A DNA stretch of 64,000 nt, from contig CAVXGU010000003.1 of assembly GCA_963761615.1 (NCBI GenBank), positions 1,798,001-1,862,000 on the forward strand. The letters are read 5' to 3'. This DNA is from CAVXGU01 sp963761615. Its GTDB lineage: Bacteria > Acidobacteriota > Vicinamibacteria > Vicinamibacterales > CAVVIG01. Positions within the stretch are counted from its first letter, which is position 1. Every line of letters starts with the position of its first letter. Position numbers and translations under genes: made by a program. Below the pieces are notes generated by a model, which saw only the letters and a program-made list of their open reading frames with translations, was not told the origin of the DNA and did not search any database. Positions 17,235-26,022 of the stretch are shown in pieces.

Positions 17235-18272
17235 ATGACGATTCATCCACGTCGTTGGGCGGCCGGGCTGGGTATCGCGGCCCTTGCCGTGTCGGTGGGG
17301 TGTGCCGGCCACGCGCAGGACCGGGAGGCGACCCTGGCGGCGGCGTCCGGCGGCGACCCCTGGTTGGCAACCGCGGTGCCGGCCGCGAGCGCGACGTCCT
17401 CCACGGGCTCGCTCTCGACGAAGAACATGCCGGCGCTCGCCGGCCAGCAGACGATCTGCGCCGGCCCGCGGGAGAAGACCTTCGATCTCGACGTGATCGA
17501 GACCGACGGCCTCGACATCGGCATGGGCATGCGGTTCGCCGCCTGGACGTACAACGGCCGCCTCCCTGGGCCGACGATCGAGGCGTGTGAAGGGGACACG
17601 GTGACCATCCACGTGCACAACAAAGGCACGACGTCCCATGGCCTCGACACGCACGCGTTCCAGATCGACGCCCACCAGTACGGACCGACGCCGCCTGGTA
17701 CGACGCTCACGATGACGAGGACCGTCGACAACCCCGGGGTCTACATGTATCACTGCTCCGCCGGGCCCGTGACGGACCTGCACATCAAGAGTGGCATCCA
17801 CGGGGCGATGATTGTCTACCCGCGCAACCAGCCGCTCAGGCCGGCGCGTGAGATCGTCGTCGTCGAAGACGCCATCTACGGCACGCCCGACGCTCACGGC
17901 TTGATTCCGGGCACCGACCCGGCGAAGGCTGCCAAGAGCGACGAACTCCTGTCGATGTTCAACGGGCGACTCGACAACGAGCCGGTGAAGGTCAACGTCG
18001 GCGATCTGGTGCGGATGTACTTCGTGAACGTCGGTCCGGGTGTCTCGTCGGCGCATGTCATCGGCAGCATCTTCGACCGCGTGTATGCGGGGGCGCCGCC
18101 GGTCGAGAAGGTGCAGACGTTCGCGGTCCCGGCAGGGGACGGCGCCATCTTCGAGTTCCGTATTCCGGAGGCCGGCACGTTCCCGTTCGTGGATCACGAC
18201 AAGCTGGCCTTTCTCCCGTACGGGATGGCGCTGGCGTTCACGGCCGAGAAGACGGCAGCCACGACCGATTAG
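17235..18272 (+). CDS. nirK: Copper-containing nitrite reductase-like multicopper protein
   Basis: 345 residues from ATG 17235 with AAGGAG at 17221-17226. The N-terminus is a signal peptide with a lipobox-like VSVGC. Two cupredoxin domains follow. Copper-ligand motifs are TTSHGLDTHAFQID (with the Asp-x-His pattern of the catalytic site), YMYHCSAGPVTDLHIKSG (type 1 His-Cys-His) and SSAHVIGS (position of the catalytic His). It likely reduces nitrite to NO in the cell envelope. The neighbours (ric, Crp/Fnr regulator, NnrS-like gene, shared operator) support this. A different multicopper oxidase activity remains possible. Confidence 0.8.
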   Translation: MTIHPRRWAAGLGIAALAVSVGCAGHAQDREATLAAASGGDPWLATAVPAASATSSTGSLSTKNMPALAGQQTICAGPREKTFDLDVIETDGLDIGMGMRFAAWTYNGRLPGPTIEACEGDTVTIHVHNKGTTSHGLDTHAFQIDAHQYGPTPPGTTLTMTRTVDNPGVYMYHCSAGPVTDLHIKSGIHGAMIVYPRNQPLRPAREIVVVEDAIYGTPDAHGLIPGTDPAKAAKSDELLSMFNGRLDNEPVKVNVGDLVRMYFVNVGPGVSSAHVIGSIFDRVYAGAPPVEKVQTFAVPAGDGAIFEFRIPEAGTFPFVDHDKLAFLPYGMALAFTAEKTAATTD

Positions 18273-18308
18273 CAGGAGGACGCGCGGCCCTGGAGCGGTC
18301 TTCGTGTG

Positions 18309-18371
18309 GATGTAGCGGCCGACCTTCAGGTCGGCTTCGCATTGGCGGACCTGAAGGTCCGCGGCTACATC
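18309..18371. repeat. Large hairpin repeat (REP-like) after the nirK-like gene
   Basis: Two 24-base arms (18309-18332 and 18348-18371) are inverted copies with 22 of 24 bases matching. They are centred on GACCTTCAGGTC / GACCTGAAGGTC around a 15-base loop. It may stop transcription of the upstream gene. The self-palindromic core suggests a dispersed REP-type sequence, which cannot be tested within this window. Confidence 0.75.
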
Positions 18372-18432
18372 GATCTCGGGGCGACGCCGATCTCAAAAAT
18401 GCGGCAGTGGGCGCGCGCCGTGAGGCGCCGGC

Positions 18433-18722
18433 TCACCGGCCGGCGTCTCTCAGGGCCCACAGCGGATAGTCGATGCCCGCGAGGCGGTTGATCGCGATCG
18501 CCTGTCCCGTCAGCAGCGCGACGGCGACCTCGACGATCACGAGATAAGAAAAGGCCGCGTCACGATCCCGAGCGAAATGATGAGCGTGGTCGCCCCGGCC
18601 GGCGGGTGCGCAGCCTTGAAGGGGATCATGAACGCCCCTTTACGCCCCTTTGGGCAGAGCTTCCCATTGTTGAAGGGGAAGGCCTCCCAGGGTTCGAAAC
18701 CGACGACCGTCTCGTCCCGCAC
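18433..18722 (-). pseudogene. Remnants of a molybdopterin oxidoreductase and an HPP-family protein
   Basis: Reading leftward, GFEPWEAFPFNNGKLCPKG resembles the N-terminal cofactor region of nitrate reductase/formate dehydrogenase-type enzymes. It runs directly into AAHPPAGATTLIISLGIVT, the HPP-family signature. After a one-base shift near 18545, another frame encodes YLVIVEVAVALLTGQAIAIN and RLAGIDYPLW, an HPP-family C-terminus, ending at 18433. Two unrelated gene pieces are joined and the second is frameshifted, so this is debris. The remaining bases between 18273 and 18817 hold the hairpin above and nothing else recognised. Confidence 0.65.
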
Positions 18723-18817
18723 CTTGAGCTGGATGCCGCCCTTCCGGGCCGGGTGCCGGTCTGGACGAATACATGGGAACCAAAGTATAGTCGCAGGTGA
18801 AGAGTCGAGGTGCTCCG

Positions 18818-20095
18818 ATGAAGGTAACGCTAGTATTCGCGACCGTCTGTGTCGTCGCGTCCGGTCTGGCTCTCCGTGCGGCCGATCAGCCCGACGGCCT
18901 CACGCTTCCCGATGGATTCCAGGCCACCGTCGTTGCTGAGGCGCTCGGCCCGATCCGGCATCTCGCCATTCGCGAGAACGGCGATATCTACGTCTCGACG
19001 CCGCAGGACCAGAACGGCAAGGGTGGCGGCATCATCGCGCTGCGCCTGGACGCCAGCCATCGAGCCCATCAGGTGCAGCACTTCGGCACGATTGACGGCG
19101 GCACCGGTATCCGGTTCTACAAGGGCCGGCTCTACGCCTCCTCGCCCTCTGGCGTGTACCGGTTCACCTTCACCGGCGACGAGCTCGTGCCGTCGAAGGG
19201 TCCCGAGACGGTCATCGAGGGGACGCCGACGACGCATCCCGGCTTCAGACGGACGAACCGGCCGATCGCCTTCGACGGGAAGGGCGATTCGTTCCTCGCC
19301 CTGGACGCCGCCGCGAATCTCTGCACGGCGCCGGACACGCCAGCAGGGGCGAAGCCCGTTGGAGTCAAGCCCTGCCCCGATCTCGCCTCGCGGGCCGGCG
19401 TGTGGCGATTCGAAGCCGACAAGACCGGCCAGAGGTTCCCGACCGACGGCGAGCACATTGCCACGGGCGTTCGCGACATGACGGCGCTCGACTGGTCGGC
19501 CGCCGATGGGCACCTCTACGGCATCATGCACGGGCGCGACGGCACGTCCCGGACCTGGCCGGACATCGTCAGCGCGGCGGACGAGAACAACATCGCAGAC
19601 GAGATGGATCGCGTGACCAAGGGGACCAACTTCGGCTGGCCATACACTTATTTCGACGGCGTGCGGAACGTGCGGTTGACAGCCCCGGAGTACGGCGGGA
19701 ACGGGAAGACGTCGCCGGCGGCTGGGATGTATTCGACGCCGATCTTGACGTTCCACTCCCGCCGGGCTGCCCCGGTCGACCTGCTCTTCTACACAGGCAG
19801 GATGTTCCCGGCCTCGTATCGCGGCGGGGCGTTCATCGCATTGCACGGCACCGCGAACACGAGCGGCTACGATGTGGTGTTCGTACCGTTCGACTCCCAC
19901 GGCCGGGCGGGCGACCCGCAGGTATTCGCCGGAGGGTTCGCAGCCTTCGGTCAGTCATCCTCGACGCGGGGCGCCAGGTATCGTCCGATGGGACTCGCGC
20001 AGGGCCCGGATGGCTCGCTCTACATCGCCGACTCACAGAAGGGCAGAGTCTGGCGGATCGCGTACGTCGGGGGGCAGGCAGCCCACGATCGCTGA
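18818..20095 (+). CDS. PQQ-dependent sugar (glucose/sorbosone) dehydrogenase-like protein
   Basis: 425 residues from ATG 18818 with a signal peptide (VFATVCVVASGLALRAA), so periplasmic. It has a six-bladed beta-propeller pattern of the GDH-B/sorbosone dehydrogenase family: IRHLAIRENGDIYVS, GVRDMTALDWSAADGHLYGI, KGTNFGWPYTYFDG and YRPMGLAQGPDGSLYIADS. It would oxidise a sugar or related substrate and pass electrons through PQQ, perhaps to the c-type cytochromes at 22.3-24.3 kb. The substrate cannot be told from sequence. Confidence 0.85.
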   Translation: MKVTLVFATVCVVASGLALRAADQPDGLTLPDGFQATVVAEALGPIRHLAIRENGDIYVSTPQDQNGKGGGIIALRLDASHRAHQVQHFGTIDGGTGIRFYKGRLYASSPSGVYRFTFTGDELVPSKGPETVIEGTPTTHPGFRRTNRPIAFDGKGDSFLALDAAANLCTAPDTPAGAKPVGVKPCPDLASRAGVWRFEADKTGQRFPTDGEHIATGVRDMTALDWSAADGHLYGIMHGRDGTSRTWPDIVSAADENNIADEMDRVTKGTNFGWPYTYFDGVRNVRLTAPEYGGNGKTSPAAGMYSTPILTFHSRRAAPVDLLFYTGRMFPASYRGGAFIALHGTANTSGYDVVFVPFDSHGRAGDPQVFAGGFAAFGQSSSTRGARYRPMGLAQGPDGSLYIADSQKGRVWRIAYVGGQAAHDR

Positions 20096-20266
20096 CCCCG
20101 GGCGTCTCGACACGAACTCGTTCGCAGGGGCGTCTGCAGATCCCGGCGGGTCGTCGTGAGATCGGCCACGCGGTGAGCTGTCAGGTCGCGAGTGCCGCTG
20201 CTCTACGCATGACCACCATGGAGGTGTGGCGATCTTCGGTACAATCTCCGAGGGTGTGACCCGTCC

Positions 20267-20845
20267 ATGCCGAAGATCAGATTCCAGGCCCGGTTGACGG
20301 CCATCGGCTCGCAGACGATTCTCAGACTGCCGGGCGCCGCCAGCCGCAAGCTGCCTTCGCGAGGGATGAGCATGGTCGAAGGCACGTTCAACGGCCGCGC
20401 GTTTCAGGCGCCGGTCGAGCCTGACGGAATGGGCAGCCACTGGTTCAGGGTCGACCGCGCCATGCTCGAGGCCGCGACGGCAGATGTGGGCGACGCCGTG
20501 TCCGTGGCGCTGGAGCCGATGGTGCGGTGGCCAGACCCGGCGGTGCCCGCGGATCTGGCAGCGGCGCTGGCGTCCGACCTGCCGGCGCGCAGGCTGTGGA
20601 CGGCGATCACGCCTCTGGCGCGCTGGGACTGGATCCGCTGGATAGGCTCGACCAGGAATCCCGACACGCGCGCGATCCGGATCGGCAAGACGCTCTCCAA
20701 GCTCCGATCAGGGAAGCGGGCAGCCTGCTGCTTCGACCGCAGTCAATGCACCGACCCGTCGATGTCGCGCAACGGCGTGCTCCTCGAACCGACGCCCACC
20801 AGAGGAAGATCCGGGAAACGAGCGGCAGGATCGCGAAGAAGCTGA
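20267..20845 (+). CDS. DUF1905/YdeI (OmpD-associated) family protein
   Basis: 192 residues. The N-terminal DUF1905-type beta barrel spans about 1-95 (IRFQARLTAIGSQTILRLPG, VEGTFNGRAFQAPVEPDG, VGDAVSVALE). A YdeI-like helical segment follows (LWTAITPLARWDWIRWIGST, NPDTRAIRIGKTLSKLRSGKR). The family is widespread; YdeI has been linked to bacteriocin and peptide protection, but the biochemical role is not established. The last 30 residues are basic and low-complexity and may reflect a frameshift near the end. Confidence 0.72.
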   Translation: MPKIRFQARLTAIGSQTILRLPGAASRKLPSRGMSMVEGTFNGRAFQAPVEPDGMGSHWFRVDRAMLEAATADVGDAVSVALEPMVRWPDPAVPADLAAALASDLPARRLWTAITPLARWDWIRWIGSTRNPDTRAIRIGKTLSKLRSGKRAACCFDRSQCTDPSMSRNGVLLEPTPTRGRSGKRAAGSRRS

Positions 20846-20876
20846 TCTCGTGACGGCGGGCGGGGGGGACGGCCCT

Positions 20877-21155
20877 TCAGAAGTTGGTCAGTTCGGCGGG
20901 GACGACGGCGTCGCAGAGGGGGCAGATCATCACATGCCCGCGCCGAGGAAGGGTCGACGTGAAATTGACCTGCGCCCTCAGCAGGCGCACGGCCTTCAGA
21001 CTCGACACGGTCTGGCCGCACGTCGGGCAGCGGACGGTGTGCTCCAGCATGTACTCGGCCTCGATCTGGTGCAGCCGCTGGGCCGGCGTCATGACGGGGG
21101 AGCCTCCGGCCTTCGCCGGCGAGGCTTCGTCGTCCGGGACATTCTTTGGCGCCAT
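20877..21155 (-). CDS. Small zinc-ribbon protein
   Basis: 92 residues from ATG 21155. Two Cys pairs, CPTC and CPLC, about 33 residues apart, form a probable zinc ribbon. The region between is basic (LRAQVNFTSTLPRRGHVMI). No larger domain is present and the function is unknown. A longer reading frame extends upstream to 21269, but that part is Arg/Pro-rich with no family-like sequence. Confidence 0.6.
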   Translation of the reverse strand: MAPKNVPDDEASPAKAGGSPVMTPAQRLHQIEAEYMLEHTVRCPTCGQTVSSLKAVRLLRAQVNFTSTLPRRGHVMICPLCDAVVPAELTNF

Positions 21156-21273
21156 CAGAGGTCGTGTCGGCCGAAGCGGTCGCGAGGGATAGGGCTGACC
21201 TCCGCCGGCGCGGGAGTACCGTGCAGCCGACCCCGTCGACGGGATCGGCTGCACGCGCCGGGACGGCACGCCG

Positions 21274-22158
21274 CTAGTTGCTGGCTTGCAGGGTCCCGGC
21301 CGACATCGCCACGGCCTTCGGCACGCTCACGTACCCGCGAATGCGGTCGTGTTCCACCGCAGTGACCACGACCTCGTACTGCTGGTGGTCCGGACCGACG
21401 ATGATCGGCACCGGCTCGTCGACGGTGCGATCCTTCTTCTCGAGCAGCCGGTCGTCGACGTGCAGCACGACGTTGTACTTCGCCTTCCCGACGTCGGCCT
21501 TCTTCAGCTCGATCCGGATACCCGCGACGGTCCACGTCTCGGGCGGCGAGTTCTTGCGAATGTCGAACGGGATCATCTCACGCGCGTTCTGCTCGCGCAG
21601 GCTGGCCAGTTCGGTGCCGTTCTTCGCAATCCGATCCGACAGCTTCGCCGTCGACGTGTTGATCTGGCCTTCGATGTCCTGGCGGGTCGACGCCAGATTG
21701 TCGGCGACGGTCTTCACGTTGTTCGACACGGTCGTCACGCGTCCGTCCACGGTGGCCACCTTGCCGTCGGCGTCCGCTCGCACGCTCTGAACGGCCTGGG
21801 CATTCGCCTTCGTGTCGTGGGCGGTCTTCGTCTCCGCCTGGCGCAGGTTGTCGGTCGCCTCGCGCGTGCTGGCCAGCTCCTTCGCGGTCTCACCCAGGCG
21901 ATCCACCGCATGCTGAAGGTTCGAGGACACCGACGCGTTGTCCTTCTTGAGCGCCTGGAGCTCCTGCGTCAGCTCGGACGACTGCTCCTGCGCCGCCGCG
22001 ATGCGCTGCTCGAACTGCACCTCGCTCGCGTGGGCGTAGTAGCCGAGGCCGGCGATCGCGAGCACGCACAGGGCGACGCCCCACCAGGCGTGATTGCCCG
22101 CGGGTTGCTGGCCGCTGGGCAAGTCGTCCGGGCCGGTGTCCTTCAACAGTTCTGACAT
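21274..22158 (-). CDS. Membrane-anchored coiled-coil protein
   Basis: 294 residues from ATG 22158, preceded by GGAGGAGG. A short cytosolic N-terminus leads to one membrane helix (WWGVALCVLAIAGLGYYAHA). A long coiled coil follows (about 45-190; QFEQRIAAAQEQSSELTQEL, repeated TVDGRV/TVSNNV/TVADNL heptads). The C-terminal beta domain is about 95 residues (WTVAGIRIELKKADVGKAKY). It probably reaches into the periplasm. No function recognised. Confidence 0.75.
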   Translation of the reverse strand: MSELLKDTGPDDLPSGQQPAGNHAWWGVALCVLAIAGLGYYAHASEVQFEQRIAAAQEQSSELTQELQALKKDNASVSSNLQHAVDRLGETAKELASTREATDNLRQAETKTAHDTKANAQAVQSVRADADGKVATVDGRVTTVSNNVKTVADNLASTRQDIEGQINTSTAKLSDRIAKNGTELASLREQNAREMIPFDIRKNSPPETWTVAGIRIELKKADVGKAKYNVVLHVDDRLLEKKDRTVDEPVPIIVGPDHQQYEVVVTAVEHDRIRGYVSVPKAVAMSAGTLQASN

Positions 22159-22338
22159 GTCATGACCCTCCTCCCGGTGTACTGAACCGGGCACGGAACA
22201 GATGGGCAAGAGTCGGGCCAGCGTCGCCGCCGCGGCAGGCCGCCGTTTTCGGCCTTTTCTGCTGACCGGGGACTGTCGAGGTCGGGAACCTTCAGCGCGA
22301 GGCGATCCTGAATTTCACGCCGGAGGGCGGGCGCCGGC

Positions 22339-22959
22339 CTACTGGCCGGCGCCGACGTAGTAGTTCTTGAAGGCGTGTTCGGACGCAATGGCGCCCGGCA
22401 CGTCCACCGCGCTACCGGGAACGGGCGCGGGAATCTGTCGCCGCACCGCGGGGAGGTGCCTCAGATAGACGACGACCGCGTAGCGGTCCTCTTCGCTCCA
22501 GTTCGAGAAGTTCGCCCACGGCATCGTGCTGTGCGGCGCGACGTGGCCGTCGGGAAAGGTCCCGCTCCGCAGCACCCGCTCCACTTCCTCGTCCGTGAGG
22601 CGTGCGAGGCCCGTCTCGGGATCGGGCGTGAGATTGGCGCTGACGTAGGTCCCCTCCTGGCGCAGCGCCTTCAGGCCGCCGCCGGCCAGGTACTTGGTCA
22701 GGTCGGGGCCCTGGTCGCCGTTGCCCGCGTGGCACCCGATGCAGCCGGTGGTCATGACAATGTAGCGCCCGCGCGCGGCGATGGCGCGGGTCGCCGGGTC
22801 GGTGATGCCGTCGACCGGAGGCGGTGAATCCGCCATCTCCTTCTGGAACGACTCGACCGGCGTCGTCAGGAACGGCGGGATGTAGTAGAGGAACGCCAGG
22901 AAGCCGCCGGTCGCGGCGACCAGGACGACGAGTGCCGCCCACTTCAGGACGCGCTTCAT
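22339..22959 (-). CDS. Membrane-anchored c-type cytochrome (one heme)
   Basis: 206 residues. An N-terminal membrane anchor (WAALVVLVAATGGFLAFLYY) precedes a periplasmic cytochrome c domain with one CIGCH heme site and downstream Met candidates (STMPWANFSNW). Its ATG overlaps the stop of the upstream triheme cytochrome (TGATG at 22957-22961), indicating translational coupling. Together they look like an electron-transfer chain resembling the cytochrome subunits that serve membrane or periplasmic dehydrogenases. Confidence 0.85.
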   Translation of the reverse strand: MKRVLKWAALVVLVAATGGFLAFLYYIPPFLTTPVESFQKEMADSPPPVDGITDPATRAIAARGRYIVMTTGCIGCHAGNGDQGPDLTKYLAGGGLKALRQEGTYVSANLTPDPETGLARLTDEEVERVLRSGTFPDGHVAPHSTMPWANFSNWSEEDRYAVVVYLRHLPAVRRQIPAPVPGSAVDVPGAIASEHAFKNYYVGAGQ

Positions 22960-24260
22960 CACAGACCTCCCGTCGTGCCCGCGTTGCCGGGGAAGAACGC
23001 CATCGGCGGATCGTCGCCGAGCATGAGGAGCTTGAACTTGCCCCAGAGATAGACAGGCAGGAAGGGCTGCCGGTGGCTCGGAATGCGGTTCGAGACCGGC
23101 GGCACGGTCCGCAGATAGGCGATGATCGCATCGAGATCCTGCGGCTTCAGCGTGGAGAACGACGCCCAGTCCATCGGGAAGGGCATCATGCGGCTGCCGT
23201 CGGGCCGCGTGCCGCGCGTGACGGCCTGCTTGATCTGCTCGTCGGTCCAGTTGCCGAGGCCGGTCGCCTTGTCCGACGTCAGGTTGTAGCTGACGAAGTC
23301 GCCGAACGGCCCCAGGCGAATCTTGAGTCCCCCGGCGAGCCGCATGTCCGGCAGCGCCTGGAAGTGCTCGTCGACCGGAGAGTGGCAGAGCGTGCAGTTG
23401 AGGGTCTCGACCAGCTGGGCCCCGCGCTTCACCGGGTTGGCGCGCTCCTCCTCGTCCTGCCGCGCGCAGAACGCCTGGACTTCCTCCGCGTTCATCTTCC
23501 AGAGCGGCGTTCCGCCGAGCGAGGCGACGTAATTCGCCAGGTCCCACATCTCGGCGTCGGTCGCGGTGTCGACGAACGACGGCATCGGCGTGCCCGACAT
23601 GCCGGTGCGGAAGCGCAGGTAGATGTCGCGCGGCGTCGATCCGCCGTGGAACAGCCAGGGCTCGGTGAGGTCGGTTGCGCGGAGCGGATGCTTCCAGTCG
23701 TCCTCGAAAGCGTTCTGCACCGCGCTCGTGCCGCGGCCGTCGGTGCCGTGGCACGAGGCGCACTTCAGCCTCTCGTACACCTGCTGGCCCCGCGCCACGC
23801 TCTGCGGCGTGCTCGCGACCGGACTGCCGAGGGCCACGACCTGCGGCCGCTCGCTCGCGAAGCGGGACGAGAAGGACTTGACATACGCGAGGACGGCGTC
23901 GATGTCCGCGTCCGTCAGGAGCCCCCTCCATGCCGGCATCGCCGACCCGGGCAGTCCCTCCCGGATGCTTCGGGCCAGATCGTCATCGGTGGGGATGCTG
24001 CCGCTCTCGGTCGTTCGCAGCTCGTAGCGGCCCGCGGTGAAGTCGCGCGGCCGCGGCGTGAGAAACGCCGCCGCGGGGCCGTCGCCCTGCCCGGTCGCGC
24101 CGTGGCATTCGGCGCAGTGCTGCTCGTAGACGGCCCTGCCGCGCGGTGCTCCGGTGGACGAAGTGATCGTCTGGGCATGAGACGCGCCGCCTGGCATCGA
24201 CGCGGCAGCCCACAGGGCGGCGGCGGCGAGAACGGCGACTGCGCGTCGCGAGTGGGTCAT
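22959..24260 (-). CDS. Triheme cytochrome c
   Basis: 433 residues from ATG 24260 with a signal peptide (VAVLAAAALWAAASMPGGA). Three heme sites are seen: CAECH in the first third, CASCH in the middle and CTLCH in the last third. Each is followed by its own class I cytochrome-like helices and Met ligands (SAMPAWRG, TPMPSFVD, RMMPFPMDW). It is a periplasmic electron carrier similar to dehydrogenase-associated multiheme subunits. It is translated together with the downstream monoheme cytochrome. The nearby PQQ dehydrogenase is a plausible donor, by inference. Confidence 0.88.
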   Translation of the reverse strand: MTHSRRAVAVLAAAALWAAASMPGGASHAQTITSSTGAPRGRAVYEQHCAECHGATGQGDGPAAAFLTPRPRDFTAGRYELRTTESGSIPTDDDLARSIREGLPGSAMPAWRGLLTDADIDAVLAYVKSFSSRFASERPQVVALGSPVASTPQSVARGQQVYERLKCASCHGTDGRGTSAVQNAFEDDWKHPLRATDLTEPWLFHGGSTPRDIYLRFRTGMSGTPMPSFVDTATDAEMWDLANYVASLGGTPLWKMNAEEVQAFCARQDEEERANPVKRGAQLVETLNCTLCHSPVDEHFQALPDMRLAGGLKIRLGPFGDFVSYNLTSDKATGLGNWTDEQIKQAVTRGTRPDGSRMMPFPMDWASFSTLKPQDLDAIIAYLRTVPPVSNRIPSHRQPFLPVYLWGKFKLLMLGDDPPMAFFPGNAGTTGGL

Positions 24261-24325
24261 GAGTGGGGCTCCTGGGCTGGCCGAAAGACCGCCCATCTTA
24301 CACGAACCGGAGAGGCTTCCATGAG

Positions 24326-24660
24326 ATCTCCGGGTTCGTCGATTCGGCGCCCTCCTCGGCGATCGGGGCTAGGTGGACGATCCTGCCCGACAGTTTTGCC
24401 GCGCTGACCGCTGCGGTCGATACCGGGCCGTACCGGCGGGAGGGGACCAAGCACTTCCTCCGGGACTTCGGCCCTGTCGGGTACCACTCGGCCGACGAGT
24501 ACGCGCACGCCGTGGGATCGGCGCTGCTGGCGCCGATCCTCGGCAACGGAGATCAGCGGACGCTCGAGACCGACCCGGCGGCGGACGCTCGCCGCCTACA
24601 ACGAAGCACTCGAGCGCTTCCATCTGGACGGGTTCGTCTATCCCGGGCTCCCGGGAGGCC
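24326..24660 (+). pseudogene. Degenerate amidase-like gene remnant
   Basis: One frame gives TAAVDTGPYRREGTKHFLRD and DFGPVGYHSADEYAHAVG. A shifted frame then gives AYNEALERFHLDGFVYPGLP, which resembles the C-terminal end of amidase-signature enzymes. No start, no Ser-Ser-Lys region and no continuous frame exist, so this is a decayed 3' piece. The rest of 24261-24828 has no gene; GGAG at about 24816 belongs to the next gene. Confidence 0.4.
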
Positions 24661-24828
24661 GACGTCTCAAATCACACGGCAGGCAGCGGTTCTTGCCGCG
24701 TTTCGCCGCCGGACCGTTATGCTGACGTCAGGGATTCCACACGATCGCAGCCCGGCACCACGAAGGCGGCAGTGCGCCGACGCGGCGCGTCCCTTCGGCT
24801 GCCGGGACCGCGACAGGAGTGATCAGCC

Positions 24829-25188
24829 ATGGATGTGCAGGAGTACAAGCGTCGCTTGCTGGACCTCGAAGCCCGACTGTCGGGCCGAACCGCGCGCGAG
24901 CGTCACGATGGGCGGACATCGGCGGAGAGCTCGCCGGGGGACGTCGGCGACGCCAGCGTGATCGACGAAGGACGGAGTCAGGAGTTCACCGAAGAGGAGC
25001 TCGACGTCGCCGTGCTCCAGCAGGTGAGAGAGGCCCTGCGCCGGATCGACGCTGGCACGTTCGGCCGCTGCGTTGTCGACGGCGGGCCGATCGAGCAGAG
25101 ACGTCTCGACGCGATCCCGTGGACCCCCTACTGCCTCAAACATCAGCAGCTGCTCGAGGCGGCCGCGCGGCCCAGGCCGACGCTCTAG
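24829..25188 (+). CDS. DksA/TraR-like protein with incomplete zinc-finger cysteines
   Basis: 119 residues. An N-terminal coiled-coil segment (VQEYKRRLLDLEARLSG) and an acidic region lead to the DksA/TraR-type C-terminal motif FGRCVVDGGPIEQRRLDAIP, then YCLKHQQ. Where the family usually has four Cys, this protein has Cys-x2-Asp and Cys-x2-His. Zinc binding may therefore be altered or lost. Family members bind RNA polymerase in the secondary channel; whether this one does is open. Good ribosome site (GGAG) before ATG. Confidence 0.7.
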   Translation: MDVQEYKRRLLDLEARLSGRTARERHDGRTSAESSPGDVGDASVIDEGRSQEFTEEELDVAVLQQVREALRRIDAGTFGRCVVDGGPIEQRRLDAIPWTPYCLKHQQLLEAAARPRPTL

Positions 25189-25509
25189 GTGCGCTGACCC
25201 CGACGGCTCCTGGAACGGGGCGAACCAGTGGAGGCCGTGCCAGGCTGGCCCGAGCGCGACGGCCGCGGCCGACGAGAGGGCCCACAGGCCAGGGCGGCGC
25301 GCTGTCGGGTCGCTGTCCCGCCAGGATGATTTCCTAAACAATATAAAAGAAACTGGATTTGTCAAGCTTGGGTGTCAGGGCCGACCCAGGGCGATGTGGT
25401 CCTGCCGGAAACCGGCCAGACCCGGGCGGAAGAGGTCAAAAGAAGTCAGCAGGGGGGTACAGTAGTCAGTGGCTGTTCGTGAAGCACATCCATTCAGGGA
25501 GTTGCGCAC
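25189..25509. other. Intergenic region with an AT-rich promoter-like patch
   Basis: No gene seen. About 25330-25365 is unusually AT-rich for this window (TTTCCTAAACAATATAAAAG), with TTGTCA close by, so a promoter for the secreted-protein gene at 25510 is plausible. GGGAG lies shortly before that gene's ATG. Nothing else recognised. Confidence 0.35.
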
Positions 25510-25935
25510 ATGCTGAACAGGTTGCTCGTGATCACCGGGACGTTCGTCACACTTGGGCTCGCGGCCGGGGCCTCCGCCCAGTCCAGCTCCGCCGCGACGG
25601 CCAACGCCGCCAAGAAGATCAATCTCGAGGGTTGCCTCTACCCGCAGCAGGCGATGACGATGGGGAGCGCCGGGACGGCGTCGATGGCGAAATCGACGGG
25701 GAAGATGGAACAGTACGTGGTGACGGACCCGATGGTCATCTCGGCGTCGGAAGGGGTGAGCGCCTCTCCCAAGCAGGTATTCAAGGTCGAGCGGGTGGAC
25801 CAGGCGCGCCTGCGGGAGTTGAGCGGCAAGCGGGTGCAGGTGCTTGCGAACGTCCCGGCCAGCGATCAGCTGCAGGTGCTCTCGATCGTCCAGGCCGAGG
25901 GTTCCTGCCCCGACACCCCGAACGCGGGCTCCTAG
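25510..25935 (+). CDS. Secreted hypothetical protein
   Basis: 141 residues with a clear signal peptide (LLVITGTFVTLGLAAGASAQ, cleavage after ASA). The mature part is small and polar with an OB-like strand pattern (KINLEGCLYPQQ, ELSGKRVQVLANVP, QLQVLSIVQAEGSC) and a Met/Ala/Ser-rich loop. Two Cys could form a disulfide. No family named. Confidence 0.68.
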   Translation: MLNRLLVITGTFVTLGLAAGASAQSSSAATANAAKKINLEGCLYPQQAMTMGSAGTASMAKSTGKMEQYVVTDPMVISASEGVSASPKQVFKVERVDQARLRELSGKRVQVLANVPASDQLQVLSIVQAEGSCPDTPNAGS

Positions 25936-26022
25936 GCCGGCGTCCGTCGCTCGCCGCCTGAGGCACGTCCGCCCGTGACCAGGCCGCGGGCCTCGAAGGG
26001 CGGACCGGCGCGCGCGCTGCGC

